Below are positions 25,213-32,633 of a stretch of 64,000 bases of DNA, in pieces. Source of the DNA: SpSt-398 sp041752235 (lineage in GTDB: Bacteria > Bacteroidota > Bacteroidia > Chitinophagales > Chitinophagaceae); assembly GCA_041752235.1 (NCBI GenBank), contig JBGSHM010000002.1, positions 124,001 through 188,000 on the forward strand, written 5' to 3'. The translations under genes and the position numbers were made by a program. The stretch's first letter is position 1; every line of letters starts with the position of its first letter. Under the pieces are notes generated by a model. It was not told where the DNA came from, did not search any database, and was given only the letters and a program-made list of their open reading frames with translations.

Positions 25213-26496
25213 ATGCAAAAATTCACGTTAACGGCCCTGCTTGCTTTCTTTGCCGTATTGGTATTCGGTCAAAAGATCGATGATATCAAGGAAGCGATCG
25301 GAAAACAGGACTGGACCAAGGCCAAGGATATGGTAGATAAATACATGGCCAATGAGAAAAACATGAAAAAGAACGAAGGGATCTGGTATTACAAATCCGT
25401 CGTGTACAATGAAGTGTCCAAAGATGCCGCCCTCGCCGCTCTTCTAAATGGTGCAGACGGAAAATGGGAGGCATTTGAAGCATACAAGAAGCACCTGGAA
25501 ATTGATCCCAAGAACATCCTGGGAACCCTGGAACAGAATGTTCGCTTATTTGACATCTATAACGGTTATTTCAGTCTCGCTGTAAATGACTTCAATAACA
25601 AAACCTTTGAAGGCGCTTTAGGGAACTTTAAAAAAGCCTGGGAGGTTGAAAAATATATCCAGTCAAAAGGATTTGTTTATAATAACGGTCAATCCGATTT
25701 TTCCTTCCCGGCCTTTGATACCTCCATGGTACAAAACATCGCTTCCGCAGCCTACAATGCCAAGAAAGTGGAAGAAGCTGTTGGATATTACAGCCAGATC
25801 GCAGATGCTAAGATCGGTGGACCAGACTATATGAATATCTACCAATTCCTGGTAGAGCACTATATGGAAAAGGGTGATAAACCCAATACAGAGAAATATC
25901 TTTCCCTGGGTCAGCAATTATATCCCGAGAATTATTATTGGATCCAGGTACAAGTTGACGAAGCAGGGGAGACCGACCTGCCAAAACGCTTTGCCAAATA
26001 CGAAGAGGTGGCCAAAAAATATCCCGGCAACTATTTCCTGCTTTACAACTATGCGGTAGAACTCTTTAACTTTGCGTATACGTCGGATACCAAGCCCACC
26101 GATTACAAACAGATTCAGACTAAGATCGAGGAGACCCTGAATGCAGCCTTGGCCGCCAAAAAAGAAACCGATGGACATGAAGCCAATGTATTGATGGCCC
26201 GTCATCTGTATAACCTGACCTTTGATATGCAGGAAGAACAACGTCTGATCAAAGGCCAAACCCCGGCTGATCAAAAGAAACGCAATGACCTGCGTGATAA
26301 GATCAACCAGAAGTTTGATGTGTTGCTGCCTTATGCCCTGGCCAGCTATGATTATTACGAACACAAATCAGAAATCAAAGCCAGTGAGAAAGGAAGTTGG
26401 AAACTGATCGCCGAGATCGTTTCAGCTTGCTACGACGCCAAAAAGATGCCTGAAAAGGCCGATGAGTACCGCGACAAAATGAAGAAGATCCTTTAA
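25213..26496 (+). CDS. TPR-like secreted protein downstream of gyrA
   Basis: A 427-residue, mostly helical protein with a signal peptide (MQKFTLTALLAFFAVLVFGQ). Helical repeats of TPR type are visible from about residue 30, with AYKKHLEIDPKNILGTLEQN near 95, ALGNFKKAWEVEKY near 137 and AVGYYSQIADAKIGGPDYMN near 188. No catalytic motif is evident. It probably acts as a periplasmic or outer-membrane-associated scaffold. It may share the gyrA transcript and is followed by a strong terminator. Confidence 0.82.
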   Translation: MQKFTLTALLAFFAVLVFGQKIDDIKEAIGKQDWTKAKDMVDKYMANEKNMKKNEGIWYYKSVVYNEVSKDAALAALLNGADGKWEAFEAYKKHLEIDPKNILGTLEQNVRLFDIYNGYFSLAVNDFNNKTFEGALGNFKKAWEVEKYIQSKGFVYNNGQSDFSFPAFDTSMVQNIASAAYNAKKVEEAVGYYSQIADAKIGGPDYMNIYQFLVEHYMEKGDKPNTEKYLSLGQQLYPENYYWIQVQVDEAGETDLPKRFAKYEEVAKKYPGNYFLLYNYAVELFNFAYTSDTKPTDYKQIQTKIEETLNAALAAKKETDGHEANVLMARHLYNLTFDMQEEQRLIKGQTPADQKKRNDLRDKINQKFDVLLPYALASYDYYEHKSEIKASEKGSWKLIAEIVSACYDAKKMPEKADEYRDKMKKIL

Positions 26497-26521
26497 TCGA
26501 ATAGGAGCGTTATATTTTTTC

Positions 26522-26547
26522 GAAAGCCGGGTTAATACCCGGCTTTC
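26522..26547 (+). terminator. Terminator after the gyrA-TPR unit
   Basis: GAAAGCCGGGT (26522-26532) pairs perfectly with ACCCGGCTTTC (26537-26547) around TAAT. A T-rich tract precedes and TTC follows. Confidence 0.8.
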
Positions 26548-26563
26548 TTCGTATAAACCGCTA

Positions 26564-26603
26564 TTGCAATTTTTGCAAGACTGAATTGGGCAAAATAAAT
26601 TTG
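26564..26603 (+). promoter_or_regulatory. Promoter with overlapping palindrome for the DUF2335 locus
   Basis: TTTG at 26572-26575 and TAAATTTG at 26596-26603 with 20 bases between them fit the Bacteroidota -33/-7 pattern; this is the best promoter in the window. The -33 box is inside TTGCAATTTTTGCAA (26564-26578), two copies of the self-complementary TTGCAA three bases apart, which could be an operator. Confidence 0.55.
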
Positions 26604-26624
26604 TTGGAATTTAAAAAGTTAAAC

Positions 26625-26864
26625 ATGAAAAAAGGGGTGCGATATTTCCTCAATTATATTTTGAATATAATGGACTTCAGGCCTACAAGAATAGATGAGC
26701 AGCTCAAAAAATATTCTTCCAAAACGGAAACACAGGCTGGAATTAATAAAGACTGGAAAATTGTTTTGACAGATCTAAACATGGTTTTATGGAACATGGA
26801 AGAGAAATTAGAGATTTTGGAAAACCACCAAACCCAGAAACACTCGCCAAATATGGTAGAATAG
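26625..26864 (+). CDS. Small hypothetical protein upstream of the DUF2335 gene
   Basis: I do not recognise this 79-residue frame. It starts at ATG 26625 (MKKGVRYFLNYILNIMDF), 22 bases after a good -7 box, and ends with a charged helix (LWNMEEKLEILENH). An upstream ATG at 26586 lies before the predicted -7 box and is unlikely. The region is AT-richer than its neighbours. The frame overlaps the DUF2335 gene by 76 bases in another frame, so either the two are translationally coupled, or an ancestral single gene has been split by a frameshift. Coding status is uncertain. Confidence 0.45.
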   Translation: MKKGVRYFLNYILNIMDFRPTRIDEQLKKYSSKTETQAGINKDWKIVLTDLNMVLWNMEEKLEILENHQTQKHSPNMVE

Positions 26865-27139
26865 ATCCCGAAATCCCCAACAGGATTTTAAAGATCATTG
26901 AACAGGAAGGTATCCACAGAAGGAGTCTTGAACAATTTGCATTGAAATGGGCCATCCGTTTGGACTTACTTGCAATAATCTGTGCCTTTATTCTTGTTAT
27001 TGCCACCCTGCTGGTTGGTGTGTATTTTTTGGTTAATGGTTTTCCTGTAACAGGGGCTACTATAATCACATCCGTAACTGTAGCGCTTGGTATCAGTTTT
27101 TTGACGAGGGGAAGGAGGCGGAAAAACGTTAGAGAATAG
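26789..27139 (+). CDS. DUF2335 small membrane protein
   Basis: A 116-residue protein resembling the DUF2335 family. It has a soluble N-terminal part (ETLAKYGRIDPEIPNRIL, then EGIHRRSLEQFALKWAIR) and two C-terminal TM helices (LLAIICAFILVIATLLVGVY and GATIITSVTVALGISFL) followed by an Arg-rich tail. DUF2335 proteins are small inner-membrane proteins of unknown function, scattered in bacterial genomes and often horizontally acquired. The start overlaps the preceding small frame. An upstream start in the same frame is not available, so the N-terminus could be truncated. Confidence 0.68.
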   Translation: MEHGREIRDFGKPPNPETLAKYGRIDPEIPNRILKIIEQEGIHRRSLEQFALKWAIRLDLLAIICAFILVIATLLVGVYFLVNGFPVTGATIITSVTVALGISFLTRGRRRKNVRE

Positions 27140-27278
27140 AACAGAGTGAAAATGCTTTAAATATTCGACTTAACATAATATAAATTATAAGAAAAATATA
27201 CCTTTGGGCTGACAGCAGGCAGGAGCCTTCGGACAACCACCAAATCAACTATCTTTATACTCAAATAAATCATTACAG

Positions 27279-28016
27279 ATGGATTATCAATCTCCTAATC
27301 ATTCACGGCAGACACAAATAGTTCTCCCCCAGGTGGGCGAACAATCCACGGTTAAGAATTTCATGGCGAATGTGTTCACGTTCATGTTTATCGCACTTGG
27401 GATATCGGCTCTGATCGCCTATGTATTTGCCAATAATCAGGAATGGATGAATGTTCTGACGGGTAACAAAATCCTGTTTTATTCAGTCATTTTTGCCCCA
27501 CTTGGATTTGTATTATTAATGTCATTTGGGTATGGAAAACTCTCCGCACCGGTCTTAGTAACCTTATTTATTCTGTACTCCGCCATTAATGGTATTACAT
27601 TTAGCTTTATACTTCTACAATACAAAATCGGATCAGTAATTGGGTGCTTTATTTCCGCCTCCGCTATGTTTGGCGTAATGGCCTTTATGGGATATACCAC
27701 TAAAAAAGACCTGACCTCCTTTGGCCGGATCATGTTCATGGGACTGATCGGAATCATCATCGCCTCGTTGATCAATATCTTCCTGGGCAGCAGCACCATG
27801 GACTATATTATCAGTTTTATCGGTGTAATGGTCTTTACCGGACTGACCGCCTATGATGTACAAAAACTGAAACGTATTGGTGAAGGCATCGAAATGGAAG
27901 GTACACCTGCAGTGGAAGTGCGCAAACGCTCCATCATGGGTGCGCTGACACTCTACCTTGATTTCATCAACCTGTTCCTCATGTTGCTCCGTCTTTTTGG
28001 TGGAAGACGGGATTGA
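27279..28016 (+). CDS. Bax inhibitor-1/YccA family membrane protein
   Basis: A 245-residue protein with seven predicted TM helices, a member of the BI-1/YccA/TMBIM family. Family members are pH-sensitive Ca2+ leak channels or modulators of the FtsH protease. The cytoplasmic N-terminus (about 35 residues) precedes the first helix FMFIALGISALIAYVFANN. The conserved TAYDVQKLKRI segment is near residue 192 and the final helix ends LYLDFINLFLMLLRLFGGRR, all diagnostic. The helical-repeat gene follows 11 bases later. Confidence 0.92.
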   Translation: MDYQSPNHSRQTQIVLPQVGEQSTVKNFMANVFTFMFIALGISALIAYVFANNQEWMNVLTGNKILFYSVIFAPLGFVLLMSFGYGKLSAPVLVTLFILYSAINGITFSFILLQYKIGSVIGCFISASAMFGVMAFMGYTTKKDLTSFGRIMFMGLIGIIIASLINIFLGSSTMDYIISFIGVMVFTGLTAYDVQKLKRIGEGIEMEGTPAVEVRKRSIMGALTLYLDFINLFLMLLRLFGGRRD

Positions 28017-28027
28017 TATAATATTAT

Positions 28028-28543
28028 ATGGACCTCCGCGAAGCGCTTCTCGCTGAACACTCCAAAGCCCAATGTAACCGGATCGTGAAATGGATCGGGA
28101 GTGACCAAAAGCGTTTTGACCAGTTATTTACCTTGTTTACAGGAAAGGAATACCGTGTTGTTCAACGGGCTGCCTGGCCAATAAGCTATGCCGTAGAAGC
28201 ACATCCCACTTTGATTCGTAAACACTGGGGAAAGTTGGTCAAATACATGCAGGACCCGCTGGTGCATGTTGCAGTAAAACGAAATAGCCTGCGGCTGATG
28301 CAAGACCTTGATATCCCCGTAAAGTACCACGGGGAGATCATGAATCTCTGCTTTGACTACATCATGCGTATCAACGAAGCCGCCGCCGTAAAAGCCTTTG
28401 CGCTGACAGTATTGGATAACCTCTCCAAAACCTACCCCGAAATCAAACAGGAACTCGCCACCATTATTGAAACACAGTGGGAAGCAGAAACGCCGGCGTT
28501 CAGGTCCAGGGGAAGAAAAATATTGCTGAGAATTAGCCATTAG
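28028..28543 (+). CDS. HEAT-like helical-repeat protein
   Basis: A 171-residue all-helical protein. Paired helices such as GKEYRVVQRAAWPISYAVEA, YMQDPLVHVAVKRNSLRLMQ and AAAVKAFALTVLDNLSKTYP suggest HEAT-like repeats; I do not recognise a specific family function. It sits 11 bases after the BI-1 gene and is convergent with the NADH dehydrogenase gene. Its last residues (RISH) and stop codon come from the TTAGCCATTAG repeat, so the C-terminus may be variable between strains. Confidence 0.75.
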   Translation: MDLREALLAEHSKAQCNRIVKWIGSDQKRFDQLFTLFTGKEYRVVQRAAWPISYAVEAHPTLIRKHWGKLVKYMQDPLVHVAVKRNSLRLMQDLDIPVKYHGEIMNLCFDYIMRINEAAAVKAFALTVLDNLSKTYPEIKQELATIIETQWEAETPAFRSRGRKILLRISH

Positions 28544-28568
28544 CTAATAGCTAACACCTAATGGCTAA
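28532..28568. repeat. TTAGCCA-type heptad inverted repeat between convergent genes
   Basis: TTAGCCATTAG (28533-28543) pairs perfectly with CTAATGGCTAA (28558-28568). The 14-base loop continues the 7-base pattern (TTAGCTA, ATAGCTA, ACACCTA). The HEAT-like gene stop TAG (28541-28543) and the NDH-2 stop TAG (28560-28558, minus) face each other in the stem, the same geometry as at 1060-1096 with unrelated sequence. Confidence 0.85.
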
Positions 28569-29832
28569 CCTTCTTTTCTCGATAAAACTCCCGAAACAAC
28601 AACCGTAAATTCTGGTCGTAGGTTATATAATTATACAGCCAGTTGAGAAAAACAAACAAGCGGTTCTTCACACCCAAAATAAGCATCAGGTGCAAACCCA
28701 TCCACACCATCCAGGCTGGAAACCCACCAAAATGCCATTTGGGTTTTGAAAGATCCACAACGGCGAGGTTCCTACCCACCGTTGCCATAGATCCTTTGTC
28801 TACATACTCAAATTCCTTCTTGTCGCTCCGCCCTTTTTGTGCACGTAATAAGTTTTCCGCAATGAGGTCTGCCATCTGTATCGCACCCTGGGCTACCTGG
28901 GGATGTCCATTTGGATAAAGTGGTGTTTCCATAAAAGCGAGGTCACCCACCGCATAAATTCCTTCATGTCCAACCACTTCACAATGACGGTTTACCTGTA
29001 TGCGGTTTCCTCTGGCCAATGCCTTTTCTCCTATACCAGTCGGTACATTTCCTTTGATACCCGCGGCCCAGATCACCAGGCTGGAAGGAATCGTTGCCCC
29101 ATCCTGTAAGAAAACATTTTTCCCATCATAATCTTTCACTAAAGTGCCGGTTAACAAGGTAACACCCAATCTTTCCAGATATTTTTTGGATTGCCGGGAG
29201 GAGGCTTCAGACATGGTTCCCAGGGTCTTTCCTGAACCCTCAAGCAGATAGATATTCATCTTGGTGAAATCCAGTTCGGGGTAATCTTTTGGTAAAACAT
29301 ACCGTTTCATTTCCGCCAGCGCCCCCGATAGTTCAACCCCGGTTGGCCCCCCACCTACAACCACAATATTCATCAGGCGCTGCAAATCTTCGGGATCTGT
29401 AGCCCGAAGCGCATCCTCAAAATTCTGTATGAGCCGGTGGCGAATTTGTAATGCCTCGACCGTTGACTTCATCGGAAAGGCCTTTTCCCCTAATCCACTA
29501 TTCCCAAAGAAATTTGTATCGGCCCCTGTAGCCAATACCAACACATCATAACTGATCTCTTCCTTGTCGGTCACCAATACCTTACCCGTTGGCCTTATTT
29601 CCAGAATATCCGCTAACCGGAATTTGACATTCTTGCTGTTGTGAAATGCCTTACGCAAGGGAAAGGAAATATTGCTCGCATCCAAACCGGCAGTGGCCAC
29701 CTGGTAAAATAAAGGCTGAAACTGGTGATAATTGAAGCGATCCACCAGCAAGACATCCATTCCCGGTTTGTTGTTCAACTTCCGGGCCAATCGCAATCCC
29801 CCAAATCCACCCCCCGCAATCACTACTTTCAT
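28558..29832 (-). CDS. ndh: Type II NADH dehydrogenase (NAD(P)/FAD oxidoreductase)
   Basis: A 424-residue non-proton-pumping NADH:quinone oxidoreductase of the inner membrane. It has an N-terminal FAD Rossmann motif KVVIAGGGFGGLRLARKL (residues 2-19), the NADH-binding motif MNIVVVGGGPTGVELSGAL near 155, the FAD motif GIYAVGDLAFME near 295, and a C-terminal amphipathic/hydrophobic region (PAWMVWMGLHLMLILGVKNR) for membrane attachment. It is probably transcribed alone from the promoter at 29852-29883. The last residues (VSH) and stop derive from the heptad repeat. Confidence 0.92.
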   Translation of the reverse strand: MKVVIAGGGFGGLRLARKLNNKPGMDVLLVDRFNYHQFQPLFYQVATAGLDASNISFPLRKAFHNSKNVKFRLADILEIRPTGKVLVTDKEEISYDVLVLATGADTNFFGNSGLGEKAFPMKSTVEALQIRHRLIQNFEDALRATDPEDLQRLMNIVVVGGGPTGVELSGALAEMKRYVLPKDYPELDFTKMNIYLLEGSGKTLGTMSEASSRQSKKYLERLGVTLLTGTLVKDYDGKNVFLQDGATIPSSLVIWAAGIKGNVPTGIGEKALARGNRIQVNRHCEVVGHEGIYAVGDLAFMETPLYPNGHPQVAQGAIQMADLIAENLLRAQKGRSDKKEFEYVDKGSMATVGRNLAVVDLSKPKWHFGGFPAWMVWMGLHLMLILGVKNRLFVFLNWLYNYITYDQNLRLLFREFYREKKVSH

Positions 29833-29851
29833 GTCATTTTGTTTTATGACA

Positions 29852-29859
29852 CAAATTTA
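29852..29859 (-). promoter_or_regulatory. Putative -7 box for ndh
   Basis: On the minus strand TAAATTTG, an exact TAnnTTTG match, 19 bases from the ATG. The upstream -33 position (TTTC, 20 bases away) lies in a palindrome. Confidence 0.5.
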
Positions 29860-29865
29860 TGAAAT

Positions 29866-29883
29866 TTTCAATAATTATTGAAA
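29866..29883. promoter_or_regulatory. 18-bp perfect palindrome at the ndh -33 region
   Basis: TTTCAATAATTATTGAAA is perfectly self-complementary and overlaps the predicted -33 region of ndh. This is the size and form of a dimeric repressor operator. No regulator gene is adjacent. Confidence 0.5.
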
Positions 29884-29902
29884 TTAAAGATTTTTTAATG
29901 CA

Positions 29903-29956
29903 AAAGGCCAATAGCCAGTAGCTATCGGCCTTTAGTAATTAGTTAACAGCCTAATA
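29903..29956. repeat. serA 3' hairpin and degenerate TTAG heptad element
   Basis: AAAGGCC (29903-29909) pairs with GGCCTTT (29927-29933), and inside it ATAGC (29911-29915) pairs with GCTAT (29921-29925). On the serA strand a T-rich tail follows, so it is a probable terminator. The flank to 29956 continues as degenerate 7-base units (TTAGTAA, TTAGTTA, ACAGCCT) that contain the serA stop (29953-29951) and align with the repeat at 28532-28568. Confidence 0.65.
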
Positions 29957-31192
29957 GAGCATTCTCGCTTTGATCGTTTCCTTCACCTCTCTCAGTAAAG
30001 TAAGGGCCCGGCCGGAGATATTCTTGTCCACATCCAACACTACATACCCGATACTTTCATTCGTCTTGAGGTACTGACCAACGATATTGATATTATGTTT
30101 TGAAAGTTGGGTGTTGATGGCCGAAAGTACACCTGGGACATTGCGATGAATATGCAGGATTCGATGCGCGCCTTCCTGAGGAGGAAGGGCCAATGCAGGA
30201 ACGGTATGGGATCCAAACGTGATGCCTTTTTCCAGGTAATTATGCAATTTGGCGCTCACATCTTCCCCGATATTCTGTTGCGCCTCTTCGGTGGAGCCAC
30301 CAATATGCGGGGTCAGGATCACATTGGGCAGATCTTGTAATGGTGTTTGAAAACGGTCGCCATTTTTTTCTGGTTCCCAGGGAAACACATCCACGGCGGC
30401 ACCACCAATATGTCCGTCAAGGATGCATTTACGCAATGCTTCGAGATCAACGACCGTGCCTCTGGCGTAGTTGATCAGTATCGCCCCCTTTTTGAAATGT
30501 TTTAATAAATTCTTATTGATGATATTTTGAGTCTGAGTGTTTTCAGGAACATGGAGCGTTACCACATCTGACTTGCTGACAAGTTCTTTTAATGATTTTG
30601 CATCTGAGGCATTTCCCAGCGGAAGCTTGGTCTCTACATCATAGAACAACACCTTCATGCCAATGGATTCAGCCAATACACTGACCTGGCTACCAATATT
30701 TCCATACCCAATGATTCCCAGTGTTTTTCCTCTGAGTTCATAACTCCCCTTGGCATCTTTCATCCAAATGCCTTCATGGGCGGCCTTATTCTTATCCGGG
30801 ATCCGTCGGATCAACATGATCGCTAACCCGATGACCAATTCGGCTACCGACCGGGTATTGGAATAAGGGGCATTAAAAACAACCACACCTTTCTCGGTGG
30901 CTTTACGCAAATCCACCTGGTTAACACCAATACAAAAACAACCGATGGCTTGTAATTTATTGGCTGCTTCCAATACCTTGGCGGTGATTTGTGTTTTGGA
31001 ACGAATACCAAGAATATGTACATCCTTGATCTCTTTGATCAGTTCCTCTTCGGTCAGGGCCTTGTTGATCTTTTCGACCCCTTCATATCCATGAACTTTA
31101 AAATTCTTTACGGCTGTATCGCTGATATTCTCCAGGAATAAAATGCGGATCTTGTCTTTGGGATAACTTGTTTTACCCTGTAAAGTACTCAT
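29951..31192 (-). CDS. serA: D-3-phosphoglycerate dehydrogenase
   Basis: First enzyme of serine synthesis, oxidising 3-phosphoglycerate with NAD+. The NAD-binding motif is LGIIGYGNIGSQVSVLAE near residue 156. The catalytic region has NYARGTVVDLEAL near 240 and LTPHIGGSTEEAQQNI near 293, with the catalytic His in that segment. A C-terminal ACT domain (about 340-413, VPGVLSAINTQL and NINIVGQYLKT) suggests serine feedback. The start is Met at 31192 (MSTLQGKTSYPKDK), giving 413 residues, rather than the frame start at 31243. The stop lies in the heptad element. Confidence 0.94.
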   Translation of the reverse strand: MSTLQGKTSYPKDKIRILFLENISDTAVKNFKVHGYEGVEKINKALTEEELIKEIKDVHILGIRSKTQITAKVLEAANKLQAIGCFCIGVNQVDLRKATEKGVVVFNAPYSNTRSVAELVIGLAIMLIRRIPDKNKAAHEGIWMKDAKGSYELRGKTLGIIGYGNIGSQVSVLAESIGMKVLFYDVETKLPLGNASDAKSLKELVSKSDVVTLHVPENTQTQNIINKNLLKHFKKGAILINYARGTVVDLEALRKCILDGHIGGAAVDVFPWEPEKNGDRFQTPLQDLPNVILTPHIGGSTEEAQQNIGEDVSAKLHNYLEKGITFGSHTVPALALPPQEGAHRILHIHRNVPGVLSAINTQLSKHNINIVGQYLKTNESIGYVVLDVDKNISGRALTLLREVKETIKARMLY

Positions 31193-31242
31193 AATGCCTG
31201 CAAAGATGCGGAAATTACGATTGAAAAAACGTATTACTAACA

Positions 31243-31273
31243 TTCGTTTTACAGGGGTTTAGCATTATATTTG
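31243..31273 (+). promoter_or_regulatory. Putative promoter for the serine hydrolase gene
   Basis: TTCG at 31243-31246 and TATATTTG at 31266-31273, 19 bases apart, fit the -33/-7 pattern with one mismatch in the -33 box. The start codon is 30 bases downstream. Confidence 0.45.
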
Positions 31274-31303
31274 TTGGAAGTCCAACTGTAAAATCATTTT
31301 CTT

Positions 31304-32539
31304 TTGAAAAACAATCTGATTATAGCCGCCCTCCTGGGCATAATATGGGCAGGATGTACCGTATCCGGAAGGGATAAGCATCCTGATACACTCTCCCCCA
31401 CCCTTGCCTATACCGATCCCGCCTCCACTGCCAACTACGCAAAATATCATGACCTGGTAGCGGATTTTATGAAAGCCAATCTTCTTCAACGCGGCTTCAA
31501 TGGAGCCATTCTCGTTGCCAAGGATTCAACAGTGGTTTATGAAAACTATCATGGCCGGATCGACCTTCGTAAAAAAGACAGCATTCACGAGCATACTGCT
31601 TTTCATATTGCCTCTACCTCCAAGACCATGACCGGTATGGCCATGCTCCAATTAGTGGAACAAGGCCTCGTAAAGCTGGATCAACCACTGGAAGAATTCT
31701 TCCCCGGTTTTCCGTATCCCGGTGTTACCGGTCGTTTGTTATTGACCCATCGCAGCGGTATACCCAACTACCTCTATTTTTTGGAAAAGGGAAAATGGAA
31801 CAAACAAATACGGATCAGTAATCAGGGAGTGCTGGATGCACTTTACAGCATGAAACCGGGTAAAGAATCAAGACCCAATTCACGGTTCAGCTATTGTAAC
31901 ACGAATTATGTTTTGCTGGCGCTGATCATTGAAAAGGTCAGTGGTCAACCTTTTCCGGTCTATATGAAGGAAAAGATCTTTACTCCTCTGGGCATGACCG
32001 ATACCTATGTGTATACGCCTGACATGGAAACAACGGTTACCCCGAGCTTCCAGTATAATGGCGCCTTATGGAGACTTGATTTTGCCGACGATACCTATGG
32101 TGATAAAAATATTTACAGCACTCCCTCCGATCTTTTGAAATGGAGCCTTGCTGTTCATGGCAAAGAAGTAGTAAAGGATTCGATGCTTCAATTGGCCCTT
32201 ACGCCCCATAGCCTGGAAAGACCTTCGATGCATAATTATGGATTAGGATGGAGAATGATCACACTCCCCAACAAGAAGACCGTCTATTACCACAACGGTC
32301 GCTGGCATGGGAATAATAGCGCCTTTGCCTATTTGCCAGAGGAAAAGGTAACGATCATCATTGTAGGAAATAAATACAACAGCAATATTTACCGGACGGC
32401 ACGCAAAGCCTATGACATTTTTGGCCAATACCTCCAGGACAATGAAGAGGATGCTGGCGAAGAATCCCTGATGGTACAAGCCGAAGAAAAACCGGGTAAT
32501 ATGGGTTCTCCGGCACCGCTGGTCGCCAAAAAGGATTAA
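31304..32539 (+). CDS. Beta-lactamase-class serine hydrolase lipoprotein
   Basis: A 411-residue class-C-beta-lactamase-like serine hydrolase with lipoprotein leader (LIIAALLGIIWAGC, Cys18). The catalytic triad motifs are visible: SxxK as STSK (Ser104-Lys107), YxN as YCN (Tyr197-Asn199), and HNG in YYHNGRWHGNN near residue 327 in place of KTG. Such proteins are D-aminopeptidases, esterases or penicillin-binding relatives; antibiotic hydrolysis is not implied. The start is TTG at 31304. It is monocistronic. Confidence 0.88.
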   Translation: MKNNLIIAALLGIIWAGCTVSGRDKHPDTLSPTLAYTDPASTANYAKYHDLVADFMKANLLQRGFNGAILVAKDSTVVYENYHGRIDLRKKDSIHEHTAFHIASTSKTMTGMAMLQLVEQGLVKLDQPLEEFFPGFPYPGVTGRLLLTHRSGIPNYLYFLEKGKWNKQIRISNQGVLDALYSMKPGKESRPNSRFSYCNTNYVLLALIIEKVSGQPFPVYMKEKIFTPLGMTDTYVYTPDMETTVTPSFQYNGALWRLDFADDTYGDKNIYSTPSDLLKWSLAVHGKEVVKDSMLQLALTPHSLERPSMHNYGLGWRMITLPNKKTVYYHNGRWHGNNSAFAYLPEEKVTIIIVGNKYNSNIYRTARKAYDIFGQYLQDNEEDAGEESLMVQAEEKPGNMGSPAPLVAKKD

Positions 32540-32596
32540 AGTTCCCTTCACCCAGGTCAAACAGACCCAGGAAGTACACAAAATCATATTGATTCT

Positions 32597-32632
32597 GGAA
32601 ATAGTTTCCCAACTTTAAGGAAACGTATTTCC
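32597..32632 (+). promoter_or_regulatory. Repeated GGAAA...TTTCC dyads before the NAD(P)HX repair gene
   Basis: GGAAATAGTTTCC (32597-32609) and GGAAACGTATTTCC (32619-32632) are two dyads separated by nine bases, the second ending 1 base before the ATG. Together GTTTCC and GGAAAC also form an outer stem (32604-32624). Possible operator or translational control structure. Confidence 0.35.
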
Positions 32633-32633
32633 C

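Noticed and set aside
31304..32539. Serine hydrolase as a beta-lactam resistance gene
   Set aside because: It has class C-like motifs but HNG instead of KTG and no ampR-like regulator nearby. The fold is shared by many esterases and peptidases.
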